A stretch of DNA of 64,000 nt from an uncultured Coprococcus sp. (GTDB taxonomy: Bacteria; Bacillota; Clostridia; Lachnospirales; Lachnospiraceae). This document shows, piece after piece, positions 51,302 through 60,760 of the stretch (its first letter is position 1; every line of letters begins with the position of its first letter). A program made the position numbers and the translations under genes. The stretch is from positions 217,274 through 281,273 of the forward strand of contig CAKQTZ010000005.1 in NCBI GenBank assembly GCA_934277375.1, in the 5' to 3' direction. The notes under the pieces were generated by a model. It ran no database searches. It saw only the letters and a list, made by a program, of their open reading frames with translations, and was not told where the DNA came from.

Positions 51302-51405
51302 GATCTGTCACAGCGCAGATGCGTATGACGGCTTCGGATAGATAAGATAATCTGGTAAAGGTCTGGTAAAACAGATACTTCATACAATAGAATATACGAA
51401 TTTAC

Positions 51406-51438
51406 AGGAGATCTTTAGTTGGTGAAGGTCTCCTTTTT
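51406..51438 (+). terminator. Terminator between hpf and secA
   Basis: AGGAGATCTT (51406-51415) pairs with AAGGTCTCCT (51425-51434) with one wobble, then TTTTT. Confidence 0.82.
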
Positions 51439-51508
51439 GCTTGATATAAATATCATAAGATGTTAGAATGTACCCTGAATAATGATAGCTAGGAGGGCAA
51501 CAACAACA

Positions 51509-54082
51509 ATGGGTTTGTTTGAAAAAATATTTGGAACACATAGTGAGAAGGAGCTTAAGAAGATAACTCCTATAGTCGATGCAATAGAGGCGCTTGATGA
51601 TAAAATGCAGGCACTTTCGGATGAAGAACTTAGAGCAAAAACACAGGAATTTAAGGACAGGCTGGCTAAAGGTGAAACGCTTGATGATATACTGGTAGAG
51701 GCGTTCGCTGTAGTTAGGGAGGCGGCTTATCGTGTGCTTGGCATGAAACATTACAGAGTGCAGCTAATAGGTGGAATAGTGTTGCATCAAGGCCGAATAG
51801 CAGAGATGAGAACTGGTGAAGGTAAGACCCTCGTTTCAACACTCCCGGCATATCTGAATGCACTTGAAGGTAAGGGGGTACATGTAGTTACTGTCAATGA
51901 CTACCTGGCAAAGAGAGATGCTGAGTGGATGGGGCAGGTGCATGAATTCCTTGGTCTTAAGGTCGGAATAATACTTAATAGTTCGACTACAGATGAGAGA
52001 CGTGACGCATATAATTGTGATATTACATACGTTACAAATAATGAACTCGGATTTGATTATCTGAGGGACAACATGGTTATATACAAGGAGCAGCTTGTTC
52101 TCAGAGACCTTCACTATTGCGTTATCGATGAGGTCGATTCGGTGCTTATCGATGAGGCACGTACACCTCTCATAATATCAGGTCAGAGCGGCAAATCTAC
52201 AGAGCTTTACAAGATGTGTGATTATCTTGCAAGACAGATGAAGAGAGGCGAGGGAGATGGCGAGATATCCAAGATGGATATGCTCATGAAGACCGAGATA
52301 GATGAAGATGGAGATTTCCTCGTAAATGAGAAGGACAAGTATGTTATGCTTACTGCAAATGGCGTGAAGATGGTTGAGCAGTTCTTCCATATTGAGAATC
52401 TGTCAGATCCTGAGAATATGGAGATACAGCATAACATAATACTTGCACTTCGTGCACATAATCTCATGTTTAGAGACAGAGATTATGTGGTTAAGGATGA
52501 TGAGGTCCTCATCGTAGATGAGTTCACAGGACGTATCATGCCAGGTCGTAGATTCTCAGATGGACTCCATCAGGCTATAGAGGCCAAGGAGAATGTAAAG
52601 GTTAAGAGAGAGAGTAAGACTCTTGCAACTATCACCTTCCAGAATTTCTTTAACATGTTTGACAAGAAGGCCGGAATGACAGGTACAGCCCAGACTGAGG
52701 AAGAGGAGTTCAGAGAGATATATGGAATGGATGTAGTGGTTATACCTACTAATAAGCCTGTCCAGAGAATTGATCAGCCTGACTCAATATTTAAGACAAA
52801 GAAAGAAAAATTGGATGCTATAGTTGAGCAGATAAATATTAGTTATAGAAAAGGTCAGCCGGTCCTTGTGGGTACCATAAATATTGATGCATCAGAGGAA
52901 CTCAGTCACATGCTGACTAAAAAGAAGATTCCTCATAAGGTGTTGAATGCAAAGTTCCATGAGCTTGAGGCAGAGATCGTTGCTGATGCAGGACAGAAGA
53001 ATGCTGTTACTATAGCAACTAACATGGCTGGACGTGGTACGGATATCAAGCTTGGTGAAGGAGTGGCAGAGCTCGGTGGACTCAGGATCATAGGTACTGA
53101 GAGACATGAGTCCAGACGTATAGATAATCAGCTCCGTGGACGTTCAGGTCGACAGGGAGATCCGGGTGAATCCAAATTCTATCTGTCACTTGAGGATGAT
53201 CTTATGAGACTTTTCGGTTCAGAGCGTGTTATGGGAATATATGACACACTTAAGATACCTGAGGGCGAGGAGATAGAGCATAAGACTATCTCTAACTTCG
53301 TAGAAAAGGCCCAGAAGAAGATAGAGGGCAATAACTTCGCCATAAGAAAGAATCTTCTTGAGTATGACAGAGTTAATAACGAGCAGAGAGAGATCATATA
53401 CAAAGAGCGTAGAAGAGTACTTGACGGTGAGAACATGCATGATGTTATTCTCAAGATGATCAAGGATGATATCAATTCGGCAGTTGATCAGGTGTGCTCA
53501 CATGAGACAGATCCTGAGCAGTGGAATCAGGCAGAGCTCGACGATATGATAAGAACTGTTATTCCATTTGAAGAACCTGTTGCGCTCACAGATGATGAAT
53601 TCAGCAAGGGCGGAATAGATGAACTTAAGTCCAGATTATATGATGAGGCACTGGAGTTATATGCCAAGAAGGAAGAAGAGATAGGCGATCCTGAGCAGAT
53701 GAGAGAGATTGAGAGAGTCATTCTTCTCAAGTCCATAGATAGAAAGTGGACAGATCATATTGACGATATGGACAATCTGAGACAGGGAATAGGACTTAGA
53801 TCACTTGGTCAGAGAGATCCAGTTGTTGAGTATAAGTTTGCAGGATACGACATGTTCAATGACATGACTGCAGCTATCAGGGAAGAGACTGTAAAGATTC
53901 TGTTCAGAATTAAGGTTGAACAGAAGATTGAAAGAGAAGAGGTCAATAAGGTCACAGGAACTAATAAGGACGATACAGTGTCCAGAGGACCGGTGAAGAA
54001 GGCTAAAAAGATAGGAAGAAATGACCTCTGCCCATGCGGAAGCGGCCTGAAATATAAGAACTGTTGCGGCAAGAACGCATAA
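51509..54082 (+). CDS. secA: Protein translocase ATPase SecA
   Basis: 857 residues, standard for Gram-positive SecA1. [10 protein letters not shown] (Walker A), [21 protein letters not shown] (Walker B region), [49 protein letters not shown] and [22 protein letters not shown] are all in place. The C-terminal zinc motif [13 protein letters not shown] is intact. It drives preproteins through SecYEG. AGGAGGG is 12 bases before ATG 51509, a slightly long spacing. prfB follows within 22 bases, the common secA-prfB order. Confidence 0.98.
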   Translation: MGLFEKIFGTHSEKELKKITPIVDAIEALDDKMQALSDEELRAKTQEFKDRLAKGETLDDILVEAFAVVREAAYRVLGMKHYRVQLIGGIVLHQGRIAEMRTGEGKTLVSTLPAYLNALEGKGVHVVTVNDYLAKRDAEWMGQVHEFLGLKVGIILNSSTTDERRDAYNCDITYVTNNELGFDYLRDNMVIYKEQLVLRDLHYCVIDEVDSVLIDEARTPLIISGQSGKSTELYKMCDYLARQMKRGEGDGEISKMDMLMKTEIDEDGDFLVNEKDKYVMLTANGVKMVEQFFHIENLSDPENMEIQHNIILALRAHNLMFRDRDYVVKDDEVLIVDEFTGRIMPGRRFSDGLHQAIEAKENVKVKRESKTLATITFQNFFNMFDKKAGMTGTAQTEEEEFREIYGMDVVVIPTNKPVQRIDQPDSIFKTKKEKLDAIVEQINISYRKGQPVLVGTINIDASEELSHMLTKKKIPHKVLNAKFHELEAEIVADAGQKNAVTIATNMAGRGTDIKLGEGVAELGGLRIIGTERHESRRIDNQLRGRSGRQGDPGESKFYLSLEDDLMRLFGSERVMGIYDTLKIPEGEEIEHKTISNFVEKAQKKIEGNNFAIRKNLLEYDRVNNEQREIIYKERRRVLDGENMHDVILKMIKDDINSAVDQVCSHETDPEQWNQAELDDMIRTVIPFEEPVALTDDEFSKGGIDELKSRLYDEALELYAKKEEEIGDPEQMREIERVILLKSIDRKWTDHIDDMDNLRQGIGLRSLGQRDPVVEYKFAGYDMFNDMTAAIREETVKILFRIKVEQKIEREEVNKVTGTNKDDTVSRGPVKKAKKIGRNDLCPCGSGLKYKNCCGKNA

Positions 54083-54104
54083 TATGTGATATGGGAGAAA
54101 CTGA

Positions 54105-55217
54105 GTGGTAGAGTTAGATGAGTACAGGATGAGGATGACCTCCTACAGAGAACCTTTGGAGGAGGTTAAGTCATCCCTTGACATTGAGAATAAAACAGAC
54201 AGAATAGCGAAACTTAATTATGAAATGGAACAGCCAGGGTTCTGGGATGATGTTGATAGATCCCGTGAGGTGTCAAAGGAACTTAAAGGGCTTCAGGATC
54301 TTGTCGACAACTACAGAAAGCTTGAGAATGACTATGTGGATATAGATACACTGATTCTTATGGCGGAGGAGGAGAATGATCCGAGTCTTGTGCCGGAGAT
54401 AGGAGAACAGATAGACATATTCACGAGGGAGTTTGAGGACTACAGGATCAATCTTCTGTTCACGGATGAGTTCGATGACTGCAATGCGGTCCTTACGCTC
54501 CATTCGGGAGAAGGCGGAACAGAGTCGTGTGACTGGGCTAGTATGCTCTACAGAATGTATACCAGATGGGCAGAGAAGCATGGAATGAGTGTGGAAGTGC
54601 TCGATTTTCTGGAAGGTGACGAGGCTGGTATAAAATCAGTGACTATCCAGATAAACGGATCGCATGCATATGGATATCTCAAGTCTGAAAAGGGAGTACA
54701 CAGACTTGTCAGAATATCCCCGTTTAATTCAGCGGGAAAGAGAATGACGTCATTTGCATCATGTGATGTTATCCCTGATATTGAGCAGGACCTTGAGGTT
54801 GATATCCGAGATGAAGATATAAGGATAGATACATACAGATCCAGTGGAGCAGGTGGTCAGCATATCAATAAGACATCATCGGCGATCAGAATCACACATT
54901 ATCCTACGGGTATAGTGGTGCAGTGTCAGAATGAGAGATCGCAGCTCATGAACAAGAACAAGGCTATGCAGATGCTGAAATCCAAGCTGTACCTTCTGAA
55001 GAAGCAGGAGAATCTGGAGAAGATATCAGATATCAGAGGTGAGGTTACAGATAATGGATTTGGAAGCCAGATAAGGTCATATGTGCTTCAGCCATATACC
55101 ATGGTAAAAGATAAGAGAACGGCATATGAGAATTCCAATGTATCAGCGGTTCTCGATGGAGATCTTGACGGTTTTATGACATCGTACCTCAAATGGATAA
55201 ACAGAGTTGAAGTGTAA
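54105..55217 (+). CDS. prfB: Peptide chain release factor 2, no programmed frameshift
   Basis: 370 residues, one uninterrupted frame from GTG 54105 (GGGAG seven bases before). RF2 features: SPF stop-codon-recognition tripeptide at 205-207 and GGQ at 250-252, the same numbering as in E. coli. Where many bacteria have the CUU-UGA-C autoregulatory frameshift at codon 25/26, this gene reads CTT GAC (54177-54182) without the extra T, so it is made without +1 shifting. It releases proteins at UGA and UAA codons. Confidence 0.96.
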   Translation: MVELDEYRMRMTSYREPLEEVKSSLDIENKTDRIAKLNYEMEQPGFWDDVDRSREVSKELKGLQDLVDNYRKLENDYVDIDTLILMAEEENDPSLVPEIGEQIDIFTREFEDYRINLLFTDEFDDCNAVLTLHSGEGGTESCDWASMLYRMYTRWAEKHGMSVEVLDFLEGDEAGIKSVTIQINGSHAYGYLKSEKGVHRLVRISPFNSAGKRMTSFASCDVIPDIEQDLEVDIRDEDIRIDTYRSSGAGGQHINKTSSAIRITHYPTGIVVQCQNERSQLMNKNKAMQMLKSKLYLLKKQENLEKISDIRGEVTDNGFGSQIRSYVLQPYTMVKDKRTAYENSNVSAVLDGDLDGFMTSYLKWINRVEV

Positions 55218-55255
55218 AATCACATGAGTGCCGACGAGCAATATGAAATTAGTCT

Positions 55256-55284
55256 TTGACAACGGTACTTTATACTGATAAAGT
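55256..55284 (+). promoter_or_regulatory. Promoter candidate of hom
   Basis: TTGACA (55256-55261), 17-base spacer, TAAAGT (55279-55284); the -10 box is imperfect. Confidence 0.5.
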
Positions 55285-55344
55285 AGTGACGTACTAAATT
55301 TGCATTATCATGCAGAAAAAGGAGATAAGAAGGAGATAAAAAAC

Positions 55345-56544
55345 ATGGTGAATATAGCAGTATTAGGTTATGGTACAGTGGGCTCAGGAGTTGTGGAAGT
55401 GATTAACACCAACCATGATATTGTTAACAAGAGGGCTGGACAGGAGATAAACGTAAAAAGAGTACTTGATCTCAGGAATTTCCCTGGGGATCCTGTCGAG
55501 AACATTCTTACCCATGATTTTGAAGATATATTAAACGACGAGGAGATAAGCGTTGTTGTGGAGGTTATGGGAGGCGTTGAGCCTGCATACACATTTGTCA
55601 AGAAGTGCCTGCTTGCCGGCAAGAGTGTGGCAACCTCCAACAAAGAGCTTGTGGCTGTGCATGGACCTGAGCTTATAAAGATTGCCAGAGATGGCAATAT
55701 CAATTTCTTCTTTGAGGCATCAGCAGGCGGCGGAATTCCTGTTATAAGACCGTTAAGCACATCCATAACTGCTGATGATGTTACAGAGATAACAGGAATA
55801 CTCAATGGTACGACCAATTATATCCTCACTAAGATGGATAAAGAGGGAGCAGACTATGCAACGGTACTTAAGCAGGCACAGGAACTTGGTTATGCTGAAC
55901 GTAATCCTGAGGCTGATGTTGAGGGCGGAGATGCATGTAGAAAGATAGCGATACTTACATCTCTCGTATATGGAAAAAATCTGGATTACAACAGAATCCA
56001 TATGGAGGGAATAACAAAGATAACAATAGATGATTTCAAATATGCGGACAAGATGGGTTATTCTGTAAAGCTTGTTGGAACAACAAGAAAGACAGATGGC
56101 AAGCTCTATTCGTATGTTGCCCCTGTCATGCTTCCACATGACAATCCGCTGGCAAAGATAGATGATGTATACAATGGTATACTTATACACGGAAATGCTC
56201 TTGACGATGTAATGTTCTACGGCAAGGGAGCAGGAAAGCTTCCAACAGCATCTGCAGTTGTATCGGATGTTATAGATGCTGTTAAGAATGCAGGTAGAAA
56301 TGTTCCTATCATCTGGGAGAATGAGGAACTTGAGATGGGTGCATTTGCAGACTCAGAGAGCAAGTTCTTCGTAAGGACAGATGAGAAGGATGAGGCTGCC
56401 ATCAAGGCGGTATTTGGTGAAGTAGAGTATGTTGATTCTGATCTCGATGAGAAAGCGTTTGTTACAGCAGTTATCACAGAGGGCGAATTTGAGGCATGTT
56501 GCAATAAGATTGGTGTCAAGAGTGCTCTCAGAGTGCTGGATTAG
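55345..56544 (+). CDS. hom: Homoserine dehydrogenase
   Basis: 399 residues. NAD(P)-binding GYGTVGSGV, TSNKELVAVHGPEL, FEASAGGGIPVIRPL, LNGTTNYILTKM and the AERNPEADVEGGDACRKIAILT catalytic region are clear. The C-terminal part after residue 320 (FFVRTDEKDEAAIKAVFGEV) is a short ACT-like segment, smaller than in full ACT-containing homologues, so threonine feedback may be weak or altered. It makes homoserine for threonine and methionine. AAGGAG precedes ATG 55345. lysC follows after 134 bases. Confidence 0.94.
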   Translation: MVNIAVLGYGTVGSGVVEVINTNHDIVNKRAGQEINVKRVLDLRNFPGDPVENILTHDFEDILNDEEISVVVEVMGGVEPAYTFVKKCLLAGKSVATSNKELVAVHGPELIKIARDGNINFFFEASAGGGIPVIRPLSTSITADDVTEITGILNGTTNYILTKMDKEGADYATVLKQAQELGYAERNPEADVEGGDACRKIAILTSLVYGKNLDYNRIHMEGITKITIDDFKYADKMGYSVKLVGTTRKTDGKLYSYVAPVMLPHDNPLAKIDDVYNGILIHGNALDDVMFYGKGAGKLPTASAVVSDVIDAVKNAGRNVPIIWENEELEMGAFADSESKFFVRTDEKDEAAIKAVFGEVEYVDSDLDEKAFVTAVITEGEFEACCNKIGVKSALRVLD

Positions 56545-56678
56545 TACAATATCATTCAAAGGTCTTGCAATCCTTGTGGAATTGCGGTATTTTACAAAAG
56601 GCTTATTTTCTTTTCGCCGGTGTACTTTGGCGATGAGTTAAATATACAAATTTTCAAATGAGCGATCAGGAGGACAAT

Positions 56679-57884
56679 ATGTTAATAGTAAAGAAGTTTG
56701 GTGGTACTTCCGTTGGAAATACCGAAAGAATCTTTAACGTGGCCAAAAGATGTATTGAGGACTGGCAGAAGGGAAACGACGTAGTCGTAGTTTTGTCTGC
56801 AATGGGTAAATACACAGATGAGCTGATAGATATGGCCAAGCAGGTAAATGAGAATCCGCCTAAGAGAGAGATGGATATGCTTTTTACAATAGGTGAGCAG
56901 ATGTCCGTATCACTTATGGCTATGGCTATGAATTCTCTTAAGGTTCCTGCAATCTCTCTGAATGCATTCCAGGTGGCAATGCACACAACTTCAGTATACG
57001 GTAATGCGCGTCTGAAGAGAATCGATGTTGAGAGAATAAGACATGAGCTGGAGCAGAGAAAGATAGTTATTGTCACAGGATTCCAGGGAATAAACAAGTA
57101 TGATGATTACACAACTCTTGGTCGTGGTGGTTCAGATACAACAGCTGTTGCACTTGCAGCGGCACTTAACGCTGATGCGTGTGAGATCTACACAGATGTG
57201 GATGGAGTATATACAGCAGATCCACGTAAGGTAAAGACAGCACGTAAGCTGGATACGATAACATACGATGAGATGCTTGAGCTTGCTACACTTGGAGCAG
57301 GTGTTCTGCACAACCGTTCAGTTGAACTTGCAAAGAAGTTTGGCGTTCAGCTGGTTGTTCGTTCAAGTCTCAATTTTTCAGAGGGTACAATAGTTAAGGA
57401 GGATACTGGAATGGAGAAGATGTTAGTTAGTGGAGTGGCAGCAGATGCAGACTCAGCAAGAGTAGCAGTTATAGGACTGGAGGATACACCGGGTGTTGCG
57501 TTTAAGCTTTTCAACCTGCTTGCAAAGAACGACATCAATATAGATATGATACTGCAGTCAGTAGGACGACATGGAACAAAGGATATCACATTTACATGCA
57601 GCGATGAGAATGCAGACAGAGCAGCAGAGCTCATCAAGAACAATATTGGTAAGTTAGAGAGTATAGATGTAAACAAGGATGTTGCAAAGGTTTCTATAGT
57701 TGGAGCAGGAATGCAGTCAAATGCCGGCGTTGCAGCTAAGATGTTCGAGGCACTCTATGATGAGAATATCAACATCAGAATGATATCAACATCAGAGATT
57801 AGAGTTACAGTTCTTATCGACGAGCAGTACACAGAGCGCGCAATGAACGCAATTCATGACAAGTTCGCACTCGGCGATCGTTAA
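56679..57884 (+). CDS. lysC: Aspartokinase
   Basis: 401 residues. Kinase domain: IVKKFGGTSVGN, GEQMSVSLMAMAMN, TGFQGINKYDDYTTLGRGGSDTTAVALAAALNADACEIYTDVDGV in segments typical of the family, then two ACT domains (VAVIGLEDTPGVAFKLFNLL and VSIVGAGMQSNAGVAAKMFEAL) that bind lysine or threonine. It phosphorylates aspartate, the first step to lysine, threonine and methionine, and stands next to hom. AGGAGG precedes ATG 56679. No lysine riboswitch is seen upstream. Confidence 0.95.
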   Translation: MLIVKKFGGTSVGNTERIFNVAKRCIEDWQKGNDVVVVLSAMGKYTDELIDMAKQVNENPPKREMDMLFTIGEQMSVSLMAMAMNSLKVPAISLNAFQVAMHTTSVYGNARLKRIDVERIRHELEQRKIVIVTGFQGINKYDDYTTLGRGGSDTTAVALAAALNADACEIYTDVDGVYTADPRKVKTARKLDTITYDEMLELATLGAGVLHNRSVELAKKFGVQLVVRSSLNFSEGTIVKEDTGMEKMLVSGVAADADSARVAVIGLEDTPGVAFKLFNLLAKNDINIDMILQSVGRHGTKDITFTCSDENADRAAELIKNNIGKLESIDVNKDVAKVSIVGAGMQSNAGVAAKMFEALYDENINIRMISTSEIRVTVLIDEQYTERAMNAIHDKFALGDR

Positions 57885-57905
57885 TTCTAACAGAATCATA
57901 TATAG

Positions 57906-57951
57906 TCCTGTTTAGCAGGATCTTATAATATACGCCGGGGGAAACTCCGGC
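57906..57951 (+). other. Two small hairpins after lysC
   Basis: TCCTG-TTTAG-CAGGA (57906-57920) and GCCGG...CCGGC (57934-57938 with 57947-57951), the second followed by TTATATTAT. One may act as the lysC terminator, but the T content is low. Confidence 0.45.
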
Positions 57952-57961
57952 TTATATTATC

Positions 57962-58142
57962 ATAAGGGGGAACCGCCGTTAAGGCGGGGGATTCCTTATG
58001 ATGAAGCAGACGCCGCGCGAAGCGCCTATCATGCGTCTGCACCCGTATAAGGGGGAACCGCCGTTAAGGCGGGGGATTCCTTATGATGAAGCAGACGCCG
58101 CGCGAAGCGCCTATCATGCGTCTGCCCTCGTATAAGGGGAAA
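57962..58142 (+). repeat. REP-like element: two tandem 85-bp units plus a partial third
   Basis: Units start at 57962, 58047 and (partial) 58132. Each has an outer ATAAGG...CCTTAT hairpin around ACCGCCGTTAAGGCGGGG and a second GCAGACG...CGTCTGC hairpin around GCGCGAAGCGC. The two full units are nearly identical. The partial third unit runs into the region just before the dCMP deaminase ribosome site. Same family as 34914-35037. Confidence 0.9.
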
Positions 58143-58170
58143 CATAAAAGAATTTGAAAGGAGTCAGGGT

Positions 58171-58650
58171 ATGAAGAGAACAGATTACATATCGTGGGAT
58201 CAGTATTTTATGGGTATTGCGATGATGTCGGCAGAGAGAAGTAAAGATCCGTCAACCCAGGTCGGTGCGTGTATAGTGGACAAGAACAACAGAATTCTGT
58301 CCATGGGATATAACGGTATGCCGACTGGCTGCGATGATGACACAATGCCGTGGGGAAAGTCCGGAGATCCGCTTGACAACAAATATTTCTATGTATGCCA
58401 TGCAGAGCTGAACTCTATTCTTAATTACAGAGGTGGCAATCTCAAGGATGCGATCATATATTCTACCCTGTTCCCATGTAATGAATGTGCCAAGGCTATT
58501 ATTCAGTGCGGCATAAAGGAAGTCGTATATATGTCTGACAAGTATGCGATGACGGAGAGCACCATAGCCTCCAAGAAAATGTTTGATATGGCTGGTGTTA
58601 CATACAGACCATTTGAATCAAAGGGTAAAAAGATCACACTTGACCTTTAG
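58171..58650 (+). CDS. dCMP deaminase
   Basis: 159 residues of the cytidine/deoxycytidylate deaminase fold. Zinc and catalytic motifs: CHAELNSIL (His-Ala-Glu) near residue 75 and PCNECAK near 98. The opening ISWDQYFMGIAMMSAERSKDPSTQVGA is typical of dCMP deaminases (ComEB type), which feed dUMP to thymidylate synthesis. AAAGGAG lies before the ATG. It heads a cluster with the tsa genes but is 62 bases apart from tsaE. Confidence 0.9.
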   Translation: MKRTDYISWDQYFMGIAMMSAERSKDPSTQVGACIVDKNNRILSMGYNGMPTGCDDDTMPWGKSGDPLDNKYFYVCHAELNSILNYRGGNLKDAIIYSTLFPCNECAKAIIQCGIKEVVYMSDKYAMTESTIASKKMFDMAGVTYRPFESKGKKITLDL

Positions 58651-58712
58651 AAGTAACAGAATAGTTCCGGAAGACCGGAGAAAACACATATGCATGACAG
58701 ACAGGAGAGAAT

Positions 58713-59150
58713 ATGGTCATAGAGAGTAATAGCAGGGAAGAAACATACAACGCAGGAGTACAGCTTGGGCAGAATGCAGTTCCGGGGCAGGTGTATTGTA
58801 TATATGGAGATCTGGGAGTTGGTAAGACGATAATATCCCAGGGGGTGGCAGCCGGACTTGGAATCACTGAGGTGGTGAACAGCCCGACTTTCACTATTGT
58901 GAAGGAGTATGACGAGGGCAGACTGCCTCTGTATCATTTTGACGTGTACAGGATCGGCGATGTGGACGAGATGGATGAGATAGGCTACAATGAGATGGTG
59001 TATGGCGATGGAGTATGCCTTATAGAGTGGGCAAATCTCATCGAGGAGATATTACCTGACGTATACACTAGAATTGACATAGAGAAGGACCTTTCGAAGG
59101 GACTTGATTACAGGCGTATTACGATAGAAGAGAGGCATGATCAGATATGA
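58713..59150 (+). CDS. tsaE: tRNA t6A biosynthesis ATPase TsaE
   Basis: 145 residues with Walker A GDLGVGKT, SPTFTIVKEY, LYHFDVYRI and VCLIEWANLIEE, the standard TsaE pieces. It is the ATPase of the TsaB-TsaD-TsaE complex that places threonylcarbamoyl on A37 of ANN-decoding tRNAs. It overlaps tsaB by four bases (ATGA). Confidence 0.95.
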   Translation: MVIESNSREETYNAGVQLGQNAVPGQVYCIYGDLGVGKTIISQGVAAGLGITEVVNSPTFTIVKEYDEGRLPLYHFDVYRIGDVDEMDEIGYNEMVYGDGVCLIEWANLIEEILPDVYTRIDIEKDLSKGLDYRRITIEERHDQI

Positions 59151-59872
59151 AGATCTTAGCATTTGACAGCTCAGGACTTGTGGCGAGCGTTGCCATAGTC
59201 CAGGACGATAATTTGATAGCTGAATATACAACCAACTACAAGAAGACACATTCCCAGACACTGCTTCCTATGCTGGATGAGATTGTGGAGATGACAGAGA
59301 CGGACAAAGAGAGCTTTGATGCGCTGGCTGTTGCTGCCGGACCGGGATCATTTACAGGACTCAGAATAGGCTCAGCAACGGTCAAGGGGCTTGCCTTTGC
59401 GTGGAATATACCGGTTATTGCTGTGCCGACACTTGAAGGCCTTGCGTACAATGTGTGGGGGACTGACAGACTCATCTGCCCTATCATGGATGCGAGAAGA
59501 AAACAGGTGTATACGGGTCTGTACCGCTTTGGCAGCGATGACAGTCTTGAGACGATAATGGATCAGACTCCTATGGATATTGCTGACCTTATAGACCAGC
59601 TCAATGAGAGAGAGGAAAAGGTTATATTTGTGGGAGATGGAATAGATGTTTATGCTGACGTTATAAAAGAAAAGATGACGGCAGACTATGCATTTGCACC
59701 TGCACATATGAACAAGCAGAGAGCGGGCTCAGTGGCAGCTGCAGCCCAGGTGAGATACGCATTCGGACAGTATGAGGAGGGGGATACATTTGCCCCTGAA
59801 TATCTCAGACAGTCACAGGCAGAACGGGAGAGAGCTGAGAAGACAAAACTGGAGAATGACGGACATGAATAG
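59147..59872 (+). CDS. tsaB: tRNA t6A biosynthesis protein TsaB
   Basis: 241 residues, actin/HSP70-fold partner of TsaD: ILAFDSSGLVASVAI, THSQTLLPMLDEI and AAGPGSFTGLRIGSATVKGLA are hallmarks. It scaffolds TsaD and TsaE. Translationally coupled to tsaE, and its end overlaps the rimI start. Confidence 0.94.
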   Translation: MKILAFDSSGLVASVAIVQDDNLIAEYTTNYKKTHSQTLLPMLDEIVEMTETDKESFDALAVAAGPGSFTGLRIGSATVKGLAFAWNIPVIAVPTLEGLAYNVWGTDRLICPIMDARRKQVYTGLYRFGSDDSLETIMDQTPMDIADLIDQLNEREEKVIFVGDGIDVYADVIKEKMTADYAFAPAHMNKQRAGSVAAAAQVRYAFGQYEEGDTFAPEYLRQSQAERERAEKTKLENDGHE

Positions 59873-60377
59873 ATCCGGGGACTACAAAGATGTGACATTG
59901 GGAATCAATGCCGAGGCCGTGAATCATGGTTCTTCACATGTACGTCTGAGTCTGGCAGACATGAAAGATCTGGCCGGAATAGCTGCGTTGGAGGCTGAGG
60001 TATTTTCACATCCGTGGAATGAGGAGATGGTGTCCTCATCTATACAGGGGACATACGATCATGTTAAGATCCTTGAGACTTCTGAAGGAGAAATCGCCGG
60101 TTATATCATATATTCGGCAGTGTGTGACAGCGCAGATCTGCTCAGGGTAGCAGTGGATGCCGGATTAAGACGCCGTGGCATCGGCTGTAAGTTGATGGAG
60201 ACCATGATTGATGACTGCAAGGCCAGAAATGTGCAGAGCATATTTCTGGAAGTCAGGGAATCCAACGCTGCTGCGATAGCTATGTATGAGCAGTTTGGAT
60301 TTATAAAAATTTCTACAAGAAAAAAATACTACGACTCACCGGTGGAAGATGGACTGGTTATGCAAAAACAGTTATAG
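59865..60377 (+). CDS. rimI: Ribosomal protein-alanine N-acetyltransferase RimI
   Basis: 170 residues, GNAT fold: FSHPWNEEMVSSSI, LLRVAVDAGLRRRGIGCKLMETM (acetyl-CoA loop), LEVRESNAAAIAMYEQFGF and RKKYYDSPVEDGLVMQ are typical of RimI. It acetylates the N terminus of ribosomal protein S18. ATG 59865 is preferred: GGAG (59851-59854) is ten bases away, while ATG 59856 is too close. The first 25 residues are an extra N-terminal segment. It overlaps tsaB by eight bases. Confidence 0.9.
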   Translation: MNRSGDYKDVTLGINAEAVNHGSSHVRLSLADMKDLAGIAALEAEVFSHPWNEEMVSSSIQGTYDHVKILETSEGEIAGYIIYSAVCDSADLLRVAVDAGLRRRGIGCKLMETMIDDCKARNVQSIFLEVRESNAAAIAMYEQFGFIKISTRKKYYDSPVEDGLVMQKQL

Positions 60378-60515
60378 TAATTGATATATGCAGGATATAC
60401 AGTGTGTGGAGCCCACATTTGTACGGCTGGAAAACATTGTCGGTATATTCTGTGAAGGATCTGGCTTATAATCAGACTCATAACAGGGCTGCATGCAGTC
60501 GGACAGGAGATAAAT

Positions 60516-60731
60516 ATGAGTGAGATCAGATGTAATAGGTGTGGAAGGATAATTGTATTTGGAGATATGCACGACAAGGAGGATTACGTCCTTATTCAGA
60601 AGGAGTGGGGGTATTTCTCGCACAAGGATGGCAAAAAATACACACTCAGGATGTGTGAGGACTGTTACGACAGACTTGTAAATGAATGTGTCATACCTCC
60701 AAGGATAGATGATGTGACAGAGTATGCATAG
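60516..60731 (+). CDS. Small zinc-ribbon-like protein
   Basis: 71 residues with CNRCGR at the N terminus and CEDCYDR near residue 50, a CxxC...CxxC arrangement that can bind zinc. No known function. ACAGGAG precedes the ATG and it has the same direction as the tsa/rnz genes on both sides, so it is probably expressed with them. Confidence 0.78.
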   Translation: MSEIRCNRCGRIIVFGDMHDKEDYVLIQKEWGYFSHKDGKKYTLRMCEDCYDRLVNECVIPPRIDDVTEYA

Positions 60732-60760
60732 AGACTCTGCCTTAGAAATGGAGATAGAAG

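Noticed and set aside
51482..51508. Earlier secA start at 51482
   Set aside because: It would place the AGGAGGG ribosome site inside the gene; MGLFEKIF is the usual SecA N terminus.
57962..58142. CRISPR-like array
   Set aside because: The two 85-bp units are repeated entirely with no unique spacers, the arms are palindromic, and no cas gene is present.
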